The notes beneath the pieces are model-generated. The model was not told where the DNA came from. It searched no databases and saw only the letters and a list, made by a program, of their open reading frames with translations. From positions 7,404,001 through 7,468,000 of the forward strand of contig NZ_CP139247.1 in the NCBI RefSeq assembly GCF_034087045.1: a DNA stretch of 64,000 bases. Direction: 5' to 3'. Shown in pieces: positions 55,549 through 64,000 of this stretch. The position numbers and the translations under genes are program-made. Position 1 is the first letter of the stretch. Each line of letters begins with the position of its first letter. Source of the stretch: Chitinophaga sancti. Its GTDB lineage: Bacteria; Bacteroidota; Bacteroidia; Chitinophagales; Chitinophagaceae.

Positions 55549-56172
55549 ATGGATATGAAAAATCTAAAAAATGCCTTAAACGAATCTGATTTATCAGCAG
55601 ATAGATCTATGTTGATTAAACCTACAAAAAATATGAAAAAAGTCATTTATGCGCTGATCTTACTGCTGGTTGTAGTAAGCGGACTGGTATTTGCTAATCG
55701 CGAAATTAAAAATGAAACTTCTAAAAGGCCAACCCCAAAATCCCTCTCAGCTGCTGAAAGGGAATCCGAACTGAAGAAATGGGAGGCTACCCCTGAGGGT
55801 GTAAAGTTCAAAAAATGGGAAGCGTCTCCCGCAGGTAAAAATGTGTATGCCGGTGCTGCTAAAATAAAGAAACATATAATCAATTTTACAAATATGGAGG
55901 CTATTATAACCTCTCTTTCTCTTCCGCCAGGATCAAGATTAGGTTTCGGTGTGATGGCCAGGATTAATGGTGTCGATTACATTGTAACATTTGATCCGGA
56001 AAAGTCTCAACTTGAACAATTGCATAGCCTGAAAGTTAACGACAAGATAATTATAAGAAGCCATTACGTATCGTACGCACCCAAGTATTTATACCCAATA
56101 GTATCGGGTGAATATGCAGAACGAGATAGTAAAGTAATTTTTAAACGTGTCCCTCGCAAAGGTGGCTGCTGA
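55549..56172 (+). CDS. Membrane-anchored protein of unknown function
   Basis: 207 residues. One hydrophobic anchor (about 32-49, VIYALILLLVVVSGLVFA), a Lys/Glu-rich stretch with an internal repeat (KKWEATPEG, KKWEASPAG), and a beta-rich C-terminal domain (SRLGFGVMARINGVDYIVTF). It ends RKGGC. Start MDMKNLKNALNESDLSAD; ATG at 55618 or 55633 (IKPTKNMKKVIY) is possible if the real start is later. No family recognised. Divergent from the ToxR-like regulator. Confidence 0.65.
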   Translation: MDMKNLKNALNESDLSADRSMLIKPTKNMKKVIYALILLLVVVSGLVFANREIKNETSKRPTPKSLSAAERESELKKWEATPEGVKFKKWEASPAGKNVYAGAAKIKKHIINFTNMEAIITSLSLPPGSRLGFGVMARINGVDYIVTFDPEKSQLEQLHSLKVNDKIIIRSHYVSYAPKYLYPIVSGEYAERDSKVIFKRVPRKGGC

Positions 56173-56183
56173 TCAAATAAATT

Positions 56184-56309
56184 ATGAAATACGTATGGTA
56201 TGCCTTATGCCTGGTAACTGTATTGTACTCTTTTTGCAGAGGGCCAAACAAGAATTTTACCCCCCGGATCATGGCCTCGAACATGCCTCCATTTTATTTA
56301 TCTCAGTAA
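56184..56309 (+). CDS. Very small exported-type ORF, 41 residues
   Basis: Starts 11 bp after the preceding stop: MKYVWYALCLVTVLYSFCRG, then PNKNFTPRIMASNMPPFYLS and a stop. A hydrophobic core next to Cys 18 resembles a signal peptide or lipoprotein start, but the -1 residue is Phe, which is not a normal lipobox. Could be a small secreted peptide controlled with the upstream gene, or chance. Confidence 0.35.
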   Translation: MKYVWYALCLVTVLYSFCRGPNKNFTPRIMASNMPPFYLSQ

Positions 56310-56384
56310 ATATTTATTGCTACTCAATAAATTTATTTTGAGAAGTAATAAATTATAATTTCCTTTGTTGGAAATTACCACCTC

Positions 56385-57008
56385 ATGAAACCTACATACA
56401 TTATCGCTACTTTTAAAGTGCTTACCACTATAGGCTTTTATTTTCTCTTAATTATAACAACAGTCTTCCTATTCTTCTCATTGATGAATGCAACCGGCAG
56501 TAAATCATTTAATACGCCAATGTTCAAAAACAACAATTACAAGGTGATGTCCTTTAGTGAAAGCAAAGGCAAGACTGAAATCCAATATTCAGCTGACAAA
56601 CAGCTGCGTTACCAGTTACTGCAAAATGAATACTATGTGCAGATCAATCCATCTACCCCATTTGGATATTATACAATGCTCATTACTTTCATTCACCTGT
56701 TACTAGGTATCTTTACCCTCTGGACGTTCAGAAAGATCCTAAAAGAAATCCAGCTGAAAGCTCCATTCGCCGGAAAGATTGTACCACTTTTAAAATATGT
56801 GGCGGCTGTATTTATAACGGCTGATTTAATAAATGTGATAAATTATATCATTTTCAATCAATATCTGCATCAACAAATGCCGACAATGGGATTTAAGTTG
56901 GTTTCAGAGATAGGTAGTGGATTTATCATTGGTTCAATTACATGGATAATTGTGGCAATTTTTCAACGCGGAGTAGAATTACAAACAGAAAACAACTTAA
57001 CTGTATAA
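56385..57008 (+). CDS. DUF2975 membrane protein
   Basis: 207 residues with four hydrophobic helices (about 12-32, 95-115, 130-155, 175-197; for example FYFLLIITTVFLFFSLM). It matches DUF2975 in length and helix layout and, as usual for that family, is followed by a small XRE/Cro-type repressor. The XRE start lies 2 bp after its stop. Thought to be a membrane regulator or immunity-like partner; exact function unknown. Confidence 0.85.
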   Translation: MKPTYIIATFKVLTTIGFYFLLIITTVFLFFSLMNATGSKSFNTPMFKNNNYKVMSFSESKGKTEIQYSADKQLRYQLLQNEYYVQINPSTPFGYYTMLITFIHLLLGIFTLWTFRKILKEIQLKAPFAGKIVPLLKYVAAVFITADLINVINYIIFNQYLHQQMPTMGFKLVSEIGSGFIIGSITWIIVAIFQRGVELQTENNLTV

Positions 57009-57010
57009 TT

Positions 57011-57214
57011 ATGCCGATTATAATAAACTTAGACGTAATGCTGGCCCGGCGCAAAATGTCTCTGACAGAACTAAGTGAAAAAGTCGGCATTACTATGTCA
57101 AATCTTTCCATTTTAAAAACAGGTAAGGCAAAAGCGATCAGACTGGAAACGCTTGACGCGCTATGCAGGGTATTGAATTGCCAGCCAGGAGATCTTTTGG
57201 ATTACACAGAATGA
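57011..57214 (+). CDS. XRE/Cro-type helix-turn-helix regulator
   Basis: 67 residues from the ATG at 57011 (MPIIINLDVMLARRKMSLTE); the longer frame to 56942 overlaps the DUF2975 gene. A helix-turn-helix is seen in LSEKVGITMSNLSILKTGKA, ending CQPGDLLDYTE, the usual YozG-like form. Paired with the DUF2975 gene in one transcript. Confidence 0.9.
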   Translation: MPIIINLDVMLARRKMSLTELSEKVGITMSNLSILKTGKAKAIRLETLDALCRVLNCQPGDLLDYTE

Positions 57215-57290
57215 TGTCACCATAAGATCCTGAATTTATTATTGTCCCATTTTTTCTTCTAAATTTTAGAAACACCGGGTATTTAAATGT

Positions 57291-57298
57291 TATATTTG
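57291..57298 (+). promoter_or_regulatory. Possible -7 element before the adhesin gene
   Basis: TATATTTG matches the TAnnTTTG pattern of Bacteroidota promoters. It is about 150 bp before the adhesin ATG, and the -33 element is not clear. Confidence 0.3.
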
Positions 57299-57450
57299 CT
57301 CCACCTATAGCGCTAAATCTGACTAAAAAATCGCTATAAACTAGAGACACAACACAAATTCTGAAATATTTTAACCACAACAATATTTGATACCCTTAGT
57401 AAGCATGCCAGCTACGCTGCCTGCCATCTGTTTTCTTTATACCAATATTT

Positions 57451-60400
57451 ATGAATAAAAAAGCTACCCTTACATTCCTTATTCTATTTTTATTGATATT
57501 GGCGCCCAAAGGGTATGCGATTACCCCTCCGGCAATTGCTAACCTGGATGGCGACGCAGTATCTTTTACTGTAGCAGGAGCCCCCGTTCTGCTGGATGCA
57601 GGCAGCAATGCAAATGTTACAGCCGGAACCGCGAATAACTTTACCGATGGAATGTTGACTGTTTCTATTACCAACAGTACGAGATTCAGTGAAGATGAAA
57701 TCAGTATCAAAACTACCGGACAAATTACTGTCAACGCAAACCTGGTCTATTATGCAGGCACCCAAATCGCCGCATATTCGGGTGGCAAATCAGGCAGGAA
57801 CATGAAAATCCGGTTTAACAGCAATGCCACAGCCACGGCTATTGATGCATTATTGCAGAGTATTACCTACTATGACAATTACAGCTACTGGCCCTCTACG
57901 GACACACGTATCATTCAGTTTATTTTAAGTGATGGGAATGGTGGTATAAGTACTCCTGCTAACATTACGGTATCGTTTATCAATATTAACCACACCCCAA
58001 TAGCTAATGATGAATATTATGTTGGCGCTATGGATCAGGTCATCTCTAAAACCGCCCCAGGTCTCAAAGCGAATGATTACGATATTGATGGCGATGCCAC
58101 TACATTTAGTCCTGTCGGTCTACCACTGCATGGTAGCTTATCTCTCAGCAACTCTGGTAGTTTTTCATTTACACCTGACGCTGGTTATATAGGATTAGAC
58201 AGTTTTACATATAAGTTGTGTGATCCTGCCGGCGCCTGTTCCGGTGCAGCGAAAGCACTCTTCTTTATAGGAGGCGCTAACGTTACGCCCTCCCCAGCCA
58301 ATGATAATTACACTGTCAACCAGGATGTAGCGCTATATGTAAGCAAAACTACTGGGGTGTTAAGTAACGACAATGATCCTAATAGCGGATCAAGCCGCAT
58401 TTTCAATCAGGCATCGCTGGTTACGGCACCCGCTCACGGCATCCTCAGACTGGCTGTTGATGGTAGTTTTGACTATTATCCCAATAAGGGATTTAGTGGC
58501 ACAGATCAATTTGTATATAGTAACTGCGATGCGCAGGGTGCATGTGCAAACGCTACCTGTACCATCACAATAAACAGCGTTAATACACCTCCTTATGCAG
58601 TAGATGATGTTTATACAGGGGATGATAATACCGCGATTACCGGCAATGTATTATCGAATGATACTGATAATGAGGGAAATGCACTAACTGCTTCTCTTAT
58701 ATTCGCGGCCGCAAACGGTACTGTTATTTTTAATGCAGACGGTTCATTTACCTATACGCCCTTTAATCCGTTCGGCGGTATAGATAAATTGCAATACCAG
58801 GTCTGTGATAATGGCATACCTTCTAATTGTGATACCGCAGAATTGATATTTGTAATTAAAAGCGTGAATGCTACGCCTGTAATTACGACTACAACCCAGG
58901 CTGCTGGACAGGAAGATATACCTACAGCTATCAATAGTTTCTATTTTTCAGATCCAGATGCCGACAGCAATGCGGTTACAGTAATATTGTCAGTTAATTC
59001 CGCCGTTGGTACATTGTCAGCGAACCCTGCTCCCGGAATTACGATCGTTCCATCAGCGAATGATTCCGTCATTATTAAAGGAATTATTGCTGATATCAAT
59101 ACCTATATTTCAAGCGATAGCGTAAAATTTACAGGTGCTCTTAATACATACGGTAACGTAGTGCTGACTATTACAATCAACGATGGTGGATTTACCGGCG
59201 AAGATCCGGGTACTTCAGGAGATGCAGGCAGTGAGGAAAGTACCAAAACAATTTCTTTCAATATTACAGCGGTCAATGATTCACCCGTAATTACCGTACC
59301 TGCTGCCAAAACAGTAGCCCTGAACACTAATCTTGTTATCAGTAATGAAGTGTCTGTGTCCGACGTGGATGCAGGATCAAATTCCGTACAGGTAACAATG
59401 ACTGTCACCCACGGTGTGATCTCGTTATCGTCTACAGCCGGACTGGTATTTTTGATTGGCTCAGGCACCGCCGATGCTACGAACACATTCTCTGGTACAC
59501 TTACAGATATCAACAACGCTTTAAGCACAATTATATACACTCCAACAGGTAATTATACAGGTACCGCTACCTTACAGATCACAGTTAATGACCAGGGTAA
59601 TTCAGGTAGCGGTGGATCAAAAACGGATACCAAAACAATTGATATTGCAGTCGGACCATTAAAACCATTCATCATCAACGTCACTTCAACTAACCTGGAT
59701 CAGGTATATAAAACAGGGGATATCATTACCGTGAAAGTTGTATTTAACGAGGAAGTAATTGTAACCGGCACGCCGGTGTTAATTTTGGAAACCGGTACTG
59801 TCGATCAAAATGCCGTTTATGCTGCAGGTACAGGCACAGATACGCTGCAATTCACTTATACTGTACAAAGCGGCGACCTGTCTGCCGACCTGGATTATAC
59901 TTCAATGAATGCATTAAGCGGTGGTACAATTAAGAATAATACCAGCAGTAAAGATGCATTGTTAGACCTGCCAGCACCGGGCGCCACAGGTTCATTATCT
60001 GCTAATAAAAATCTTCAGATAGATGGTATAGCACCCGTAGTCACTGCGGTTACTTTACCCTCTGACAGCACCTATAAAACAGGAGATGAACTGAAATTTG
60101 TAGTCAATTTCAGTGAAGCAATAACGCTCACTGGTGCCGCTTCATATTTGCCCATACAGGTTGGGGCCAATACTGTAAATGCCACCTTCCTGTCATCCAC
60201 TTCCACAAGTGTGACTTACCACTATACCATACTGGCAGGACAACAGGATACTGATGGAATAGGAATAGGACAATTACAATTGAGCACTACTACAATCACA
60301 GACATTGCTGGCAACAATACCGTACTTACATTTACTCCTGGCAATACCACGGGTATACTTGTAGATGCAGTGGCTCCTTCAATAAATAACTTAACCGTTA

Positions 60401-62199
60401 CGCCAGGATACTATAAAGAAGGTACAAACATTGATCTTACCGTTACCTGGCAGGAAAGTGTGCTCGTAACAGGTACGCCACGTATCAGTCTACTGATAGG
60501 AAGCACATCCGGGTATGCTACCTATATAAGCGGTTCCGGTACTAACACACTCACATTCCGTTACACCGTGCAGGCTGGAGATAATGATACTGATGGAATC
60601 GGGATCGGAACAGTGATTGCTATGGGCACTATCAAAGATGCTGCTGGTAACGCTGCGGATCTTACTATTAATTACGCGACTACGCCGGGAATTGTATATG
60701 TGGATACCAAAGCACCTGCCGTAGTAAACGTAACGGGTCCTGCCGATGGCACTTATCATGCCGGACAAATACTTAGCTTCAACGTAAATGTAGATGAGAC
60801 TATAACAGTAGACCCTACAGGCGTAACTCTGCCCGTGACGATCGGCACCATGCAGGTAAATGCGACACTCGTAAGCAGTAGCGCTACCCAACTGGTATTC
60901 AATTACACGGTAGTCAACGGTGATTCCGACAATGATGGCATTGCTGTAACAGGCCCCCTAAGCGTTCCTGCAGGTAAGATCACCGACCTGGCAGGCAACG
61001 AATTGCTCCCTGCACTCAACAACGTCGCCTCATTGAATGCTGTGCTGGTAGATGCTTCAGCTCCTATTGTGACTGCCGGCCAATCTTTCAGCTTGTTTGA
61101 AAACAGCAACAGTAGTACGATCATTGGTACTATAGTGGCAACAGACAATAGCAGTACCTTGAAAAACTGGCAGATCACACAAAATGCAGATACAGACAAT
61201 GATAATGTGCCCGCATTTGCTATCGATGCCACAACCGGACAATTAACTGTAAACGATGCTGACGAATTCAATTTCGAAAAAACTGCTCAGTTCAATATCG
61301 CTGTAACTGTCAGCGATGGATATAATACAAGCGCTGCAGGCATAGTCAGCATCTTCCTGAAAGATGTGAACGAAACGCCGACAGTAGGCACAGTGACGGA
61401 TCAGACAATCTGCGCAGGTGGTGAGCAGGTTGTTACGGTCACCGGCATCTCTGCAGGACCAGAGATCGCTCAAACCACCACACTTACTGTTTCGGCAGAC
61501 AAAGATGCATTCACCACACAGACTGTCACAGACAACGGTGATGGGACTGCAACATTGCGCTATGAGCTGAAAGCGGATGTGACAGAAAACGCTACTGTTA
61601 CATTAACCGTGAAAGATAACGGGGGGACTGCCAATGGCGGTGTTGATGAAATCAGTACACAATTTACTGTAAACGTATCCGTTCCTCCTGTTCTCAGCAT
61701 CAGCAGCGATCAGGGTACTACCGTGTCAAAGGGTGCTACCATCTATCTCACTGCCACAGGAGCTGCAACCTATACCTGGGAGGATGCTGATAACATTCTT
61801 GGCGGACAAAACACCGCTACTTTAAATGTTCGCCCACAGGCAACGGCTACCTATACTGTAAATGGAGTAACAGCCGGAGGTTGTACCGCCCAGGGATCTA
61901 TCGTTATCACAGTAACAGATGATTATAAACTGGATGCTACAAACCTGCTGACACCAAATGGCGACGGTATTAACGATAAATGGGTGATCCGGAATATTGA
62001 CAGTTATCCTGATAATGAGGTGAAAATATATGACCGCACAGGCCGGTTGATATATCACAAAAAAGGATATCAGAATGAATGGGACGCTACAATTAATGGA
62101 TCTCCGCTGGCCGAAGGTACTTACTACTACATTGTAACGTTCCCTTCAGGACATCATACATTTAAAGGATTCATCACTATTGTTCGCGATCAGAAATAA
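57451..62199 (+). CDS. Giant cadherin/Ig-repeat adhesin with T9SS type B tail
   Basis: 1582 residues with a signal peptide (MNKKATLTFLILFLLILAPKGYA). Three cadherin/Big_9-like repeats (about 185-470) each have an ANDxY start and a SFxYTPxxGFxGxDxFxY end. Further cadherin-like units follow (470-740), then about four SwmB-like repeats (about 745-1200; YKTGDIITVKVVFNEEVI). A cadherin-like repeat and a PKD/Ig-type end region follow. The last about 90 residues are the gliding-motility-associated type B sorting domain: LTPNGDGINDKW, VKIYDRTGRLIYHKKG, LAEGTYYYIV. Surface-anchored or released, with the PorP/SprF gene 5 bp downstream. Confidence 0.92.
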   Translation: MNKKATLTFLILFLLILAPKGYAITPPAIANLDGDAVSFTVAGAPVLLDAGSNANVTAGTANNFTDGMLTVSITNSTRFSEDEISIKTTGQITVNANLVYYAGTQIAAYSGGKSGRNMKIRFNSNATATAIDALLQSITYYDNYSYWPSTDTRIIQFILSDGNGGISTPANITVSFININHTPIANDEYYVGAMDQVISKTAPGLKANDYDIDGDATTFSPVGLPLHGSLSLSNSGSFSFTPDAGYIGLDSFTYKLCDPAGACSGAAKALFFIGGANVTPSPANDNYTVNQDVALYVSKTTGVLSNDNDPNSGSSRIFNQASLVTAPAHGILRLAVDGSFDYYPNKGFSGTDQFVYSNCDAQGACANATCTITINSVNTPPYAVDDVYTGDDNTAITGNVLSNDTDNEGNALTASLIFAAANGTVIFNADGSFTYTPFNPFGGIDKLQYQVCDNGIPSNCDTAELIFVIKSVNATPVITTTTQAAGQEDIPTAINSFYFSDPDADSNAVTVILSVNSAVGTLSANPAPGITIVPSANDSVIIKGIIADINTYISSDSVKFTGALNTYGNVVLTITINDGGFTGEDPGTSGDAGSEESTKTISFNITAVNDSPVITVPAAKTVALNTNLVISNEVSVSDVDAGSNSVQVTMTVTHGVISLSSTAGLVFLIGSGTADATNTFSGTLTDINNALSTIIYTPTGNYTGTATLQITVNDQGNSGSGGSKTDTKTIDIAVGPLKPFIINVTSTNLDQVYKTGDIITVKVVFNEEVIVTGTPVLILETGTVDQNAVYAAGTGTDTLQFTYTVQSGDLSADLDYTSMNALSGGTIKNNTSSKDALLDLPAPGATGSLSANKNLQIDGIAPVVTAVTLPSDSTYKTGDELKFVVNFSEAITLTGAASYLPIQVGANTVNATFLSSTSTSVTYHYTILAGQQDTDGIGIGQLQLSTTTITDIAGNNTVLTFTPGNTTGILVDAVAPSINNLTVTPGYYKEGTNIDLTVTWQESVLVTGTPRISLLIGSTSGYATYISGSGTNTLTFRYTVQAGDNDTDGIGIGTVIAMGTIKDAAGNAADLTINYATTPGIVYVDTKAPAVVNVTGPADGTYHAGQILSFNVNVDETITVDPTGVTLPVTIGTMQVNATLVSSSATQLVFNYTVVNGDSDNDGIAVTGPLSVPAGKITDLAGNELLPALNNVASLNAVLVDASAPIVTAGQSFSLFENSNSSTIIGTIVATDNSSTLKNWQITQNADTDNDNVPAFAIDATTGQLTVNDADEFNFEKTAQFNIAVTVSDGYNTSAAGIVSIFLKDVNETPTVGTVTDQTICAGGEQVVTVTGISAGPEIAQTTTLTVSADKDAFTTQTVTDNGDGTATLRYELKADVTENATVTLTVKDNGGTANGGVDEISTQFTVNVSVPPVLSISSDQGTTVSKGATIYLTATGAATYTWEDADNILGGQNTATLNVRPQATATYTVNGVTAGGCTAQGSIVITVTDDYKLDATNLLTPNGDGINDKWVIRNIDSYPDNEVKIYDRTGRLIYHKKGYQNEWDATINGSPLAEGTYYYIVTFPSGHHTFKGFITIVRDQK

Positions 62200-62204
62200 A
62201 TAAA

Positions 62205-63104
62205 ATGAAAAAATTCTATACCCTTATACTCTTAATTTGTAGCTCACAGACATTACAGGCGCAATCTGCTGGCAACGCTGTTTCGAATTTTGAACCACCG
62301 GAATCACAGTACTTTTTTAATCAATACCTGGCTAATCCGGCAATGGCCGGACTGGATTCAGGCATTCATATCAATGCTTCCTACAGACGTCCGTGGGATG
62401 CTATACCTGGTGCGCCCATTACACAAACTTTTACTGCCGATGCGAACCTGAAGAACAGGGTCGGTGCCGGATTGAATATTTTCAACGATAAGTCTGGCTT
62501 ATTGCAGCGTACCAAGGTAGGGCTTACTTATGCATATCACCTGCCATTGGGCATGCATGCACAGGCGTTACATTTCGGATTATCACTGGCGCTGGACATA
62601 CAGCGTCTTGATACCAAAAGCGTAGATGGAGAGACAAATGACCCGTCGCTGGGTCGTTTTAACAGGCGGGATAATTACTTTGAAAGTGATTTTGGGGTGG
62701 CTTATACTGATCAGCACTTAACAGTTCAGGCAGCCTTGCCGAACCTGATATCGACGTTTAAAAACGATAACCGGGATGTTTCCGGACTTGCCACTTACTA
62801 TACCGCAGTCTCTTACAAATTCTATACGGGTACGGAGATTTCTAAAGTGGAACCTAAAATCGCCTACCGGGGTGTAAATGGCGCTGACAATATTATTGAC
62901 GCAGGAGTAAATATTGGTTTGCTGGATGACTGGGCCAATGTATCAGGAATGTATCATAGCAGTGGAAGCGTAAGCGCAGGAGCAGGATTTAATTACCAAT
63001 CACTTTTTTCCGTGCAGGTGATATACATCACCCAGACTACGGGCTATAGTACTATTATGGGAAATAGTTTCGAGATCAACCTGCGCGTGAATATCGCGAA
63101 ATAG
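62205..63104 (+). CDS. PorP/SprF-family T9SS membrane protein
   Basis: 299 residues with a signal peptide (FYTLILLICSSQTLQAQ). Family features are QYFFNQYLANPAMAGLDSG, SYRRPWDAIPGAP, and an outer-membrane beta-barrel-like body ending MGNSFEINLRVNIAK. Such proteins are found beside type B sorting-domain adhesins and help to attach them to the cell surface. It starts 5 bp after the adhesin and is followed by a strong terminator. Confidence 0.95.
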   Translation: MKKFYTLILLICSSQTLQAQSAGNAVSNFEPPESQYFFNQYLANPAMAGLDSGIHINASYRRPWDAIPGAPITQTFTADANLKNRVGAGLNIFNDKSGLLQRTKVGLTYAYHLPLGMHAQALHFGLSLALDIQRLDTKSVDGETNDPSLGRFNRRDNYFESDFGVAYTDQHLTVQAALPNLISTFKNDNRDVSGLATYYTAVSYKFYTGTEISKVEPKIAYRGVNGADNIIDAGVNIGLLDDWANVSGMYHSSGSVSAGAGFNYQSLFSVQVIYITQTTGYSTIMGNSFEINLRVNIAK

Positions 63105-63119
63105 ATACAGCTGATCAGG

Positions 63120-63159
63120 AATATAGGGGCATATGTTGAAAGACATATGCCCCTATATT
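63120..63159 (+). terminator. Terminator of the adhesin-PorP operon
   Basis: AATATAGGGGCATATGT and ACATATGCCCCTATATT form a 17-bp perfect stem with a 6-base loop, 15 bp past the PorP/SprF stop. Confidence 0.9.
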
Positions 63160-63359
63160 ATTTATACCCATTTAGAGTGGGTCATACAGACTTTATTATA
63201 AGTTGACAAAGTGAACCGAATATAATGAAGGCTAAATTTATTTTATAACCTGGGGATTATTATAGGAGAAAGATATCTGCTCTTTTCAATTAGATCAAAA
63301 CAGTATGCAGGCAATTCAGGAATCACTTTCCTGTTCTGATCGATCATATCTGCACGACA

Positions 63360-64000
63360 TTATATGGTTGAGCGGCAGGCATTTTTTTTCGCAACAGTAA
63401 CTGCAAAATATTCATATAGTGCTACCTGTGAGCCTATCATTAATAAACCATAAAAAATATCTTCTACTGGTATTGTCAGTATTCTTAATCCGATTATTTC
63501 ATTGTTGTTATACCATACTATAGGTTCCGCAATCCAACTGCCTGTGAGAAGCCCATTAACGATTACAAACGGTATTAACATGATTCCATAGCAAAGATAA
63601 AAATTCCCTATCCAATGTCTTTTCCTGCTATACCAGATGAAAATTGTCAGCAGCAGAAAAGTAGTAGCCGGGTATTTATAATGCGAAAAGAAAATTGTTA
63701 TGCTTATGCCACCTATCATCATTATCCATGAAATAAAGGCCGAAATACGCTGTGATAGCTTAAAACCTGGCCAAAGCGTTTTAAGACAATGATAGGAAAA
63801 TATACAGGCATACGGTATGCATAGAAAGAAAAAAACTTCCTCTGCTGGCAGTGAGAAAATGTGTAATCCCGTTATATATGCATCATTGAATCCCCAAACA
63901 TGAATGCTGGTAAAATAGATATCCCAGCATATAAAAATACCGCCTGACAAAAACAGTGCGGGAAATAATATGGGCCATTTTTTATAAAATTGCAGCCGGG
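63360..64000 (-). CDS. Lycopene cyclase domain protein (CrtYcd type), N-terminus beyond the right edge
   Basis: At least 213 residues; the frame is open to base 64000 (FYKKWPILFPALFLSGGIFI), so the listed internal TTG at 63950 is not the start. It has six or so hydrophobic helices and paired LPAEEVFFF and IPVEDIFYG motifs, as in heterodimer-derived fused lycopene cyclases of Bacteroidota. It would cyclise lycopene ends in the membrane for carotenoid synthesis. No other carotenoid gene lies beside it in the visible part. Confidence 0.85.
   Translation of the reverse strand, partial: RLQFYKKWPILFPALFLSGGIFICWDIYFTSIHVWGFNDAYITGLHIFSLPAEEVFFFLCIPYACIFSYHCLKTLWPGFKLSQRISAFISWIMMIGGISITIFFSHYKYPATTFLLLTIFIWYSRKRHWIGNFYLCYGIMLIPFVIVNGLLTGSWIAEPIVWYNNNEIIGLRILTIPVEDIFYGLLMIGSQVALYEYFAVTVAKKNACRSTI

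Noticed and set aside
1..64000. CRISPR array or cas genes
   Set aside because: No regularly spaced direct repeats with unique spacers were seen; the 36-bp repeats at 7685-7790 are adjacent coding repeats.

Overview
The window looks like the chromosome of a Bacteroidota bacterium close to Chitinophaga (Chitinophagaceae). Supporting signs are type IX secretion (T9SS) sorting domains of type A (2852-4417) and type B (57451-62199), a PorP/SprF-family protein, a TAnnTTTG-type -7 promoter element before a tRNA gene, few Shine-Dalgarno sequences, and a housekeeping block of clpC, STAS protein, rnz, dapA, accA and tRNA-Asp. The species assignment is inferred from gene style, not from a marker gene.

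Layout. 1-8710 (minus strand): four large exported proteins. Three share an N-terminal module and have fibre-like repeats; one carries a T9SS tail; the last runs off the left edge. 9181-9950: a frameshifted lipoprotein gene with a GldM-like C-terminus. 10098-16213: the housekeeping block. 16389-22800: a scarred zone with tRNA-Asp overlapped by a serine-recombinase remnant, an IS5-like transposase remnant, a propeller lipoprotein, an IS110-family element with a candidate bridge-RNA region, a 5' piece of a group II intron, and a first copy of a tRNA-Ser 3'-end repeat.

22753-54560 is accessory and lies between two same-orientation tRNA-Ser 3'-end repeats (34 of 41 bases identical), so it may be one or more integrated islands. 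It holds a Fic protein, an RRM protein, group II intron pieces and, at 26622-33869, an unusual minus-strand redox/detoxification cluster: DJ-1/PfpI, DJ-1 fused to two ABM-like domains, an alpha/beta hydrolase, a CrtISO-like oxidoreductase fused to a ferredoxin-reductase module, an AhpD/CMD-like protein, a cupin protein and a 2TM protein. Two tandem GTGA-N6-TCAC palindromes precede it, and beside them is a Crp/Fnr regulator with a matching RETxxR recognition helix. Next come a TPR histidine kinase with a sigma-54 activator, a second and nearly complete but frameshifted group II intron, and an ion-homeostasis block (CLC exchanger, CusRS-like two-component pair, DUF305, CPA1 antiporter, APC permease, NhaA, DUF389 and MscS).

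54564-64000: a ToxR-like membrane-anchored regulator divergent from a small exported-protein pair, a DUF2975/XRE pair, a 1582-residue T9SS type B adhesin followed by a PorP/SprF protein, and a partial lycopene cyclase at the right edge. I saw no CRISPR array, rRNA or complete prophage. The best candidates for something undescribed are the CrtISO-FNR fusion with its Crp-controlled operon, and the split group II intron with a nearby sequence that looks like its empty target site.
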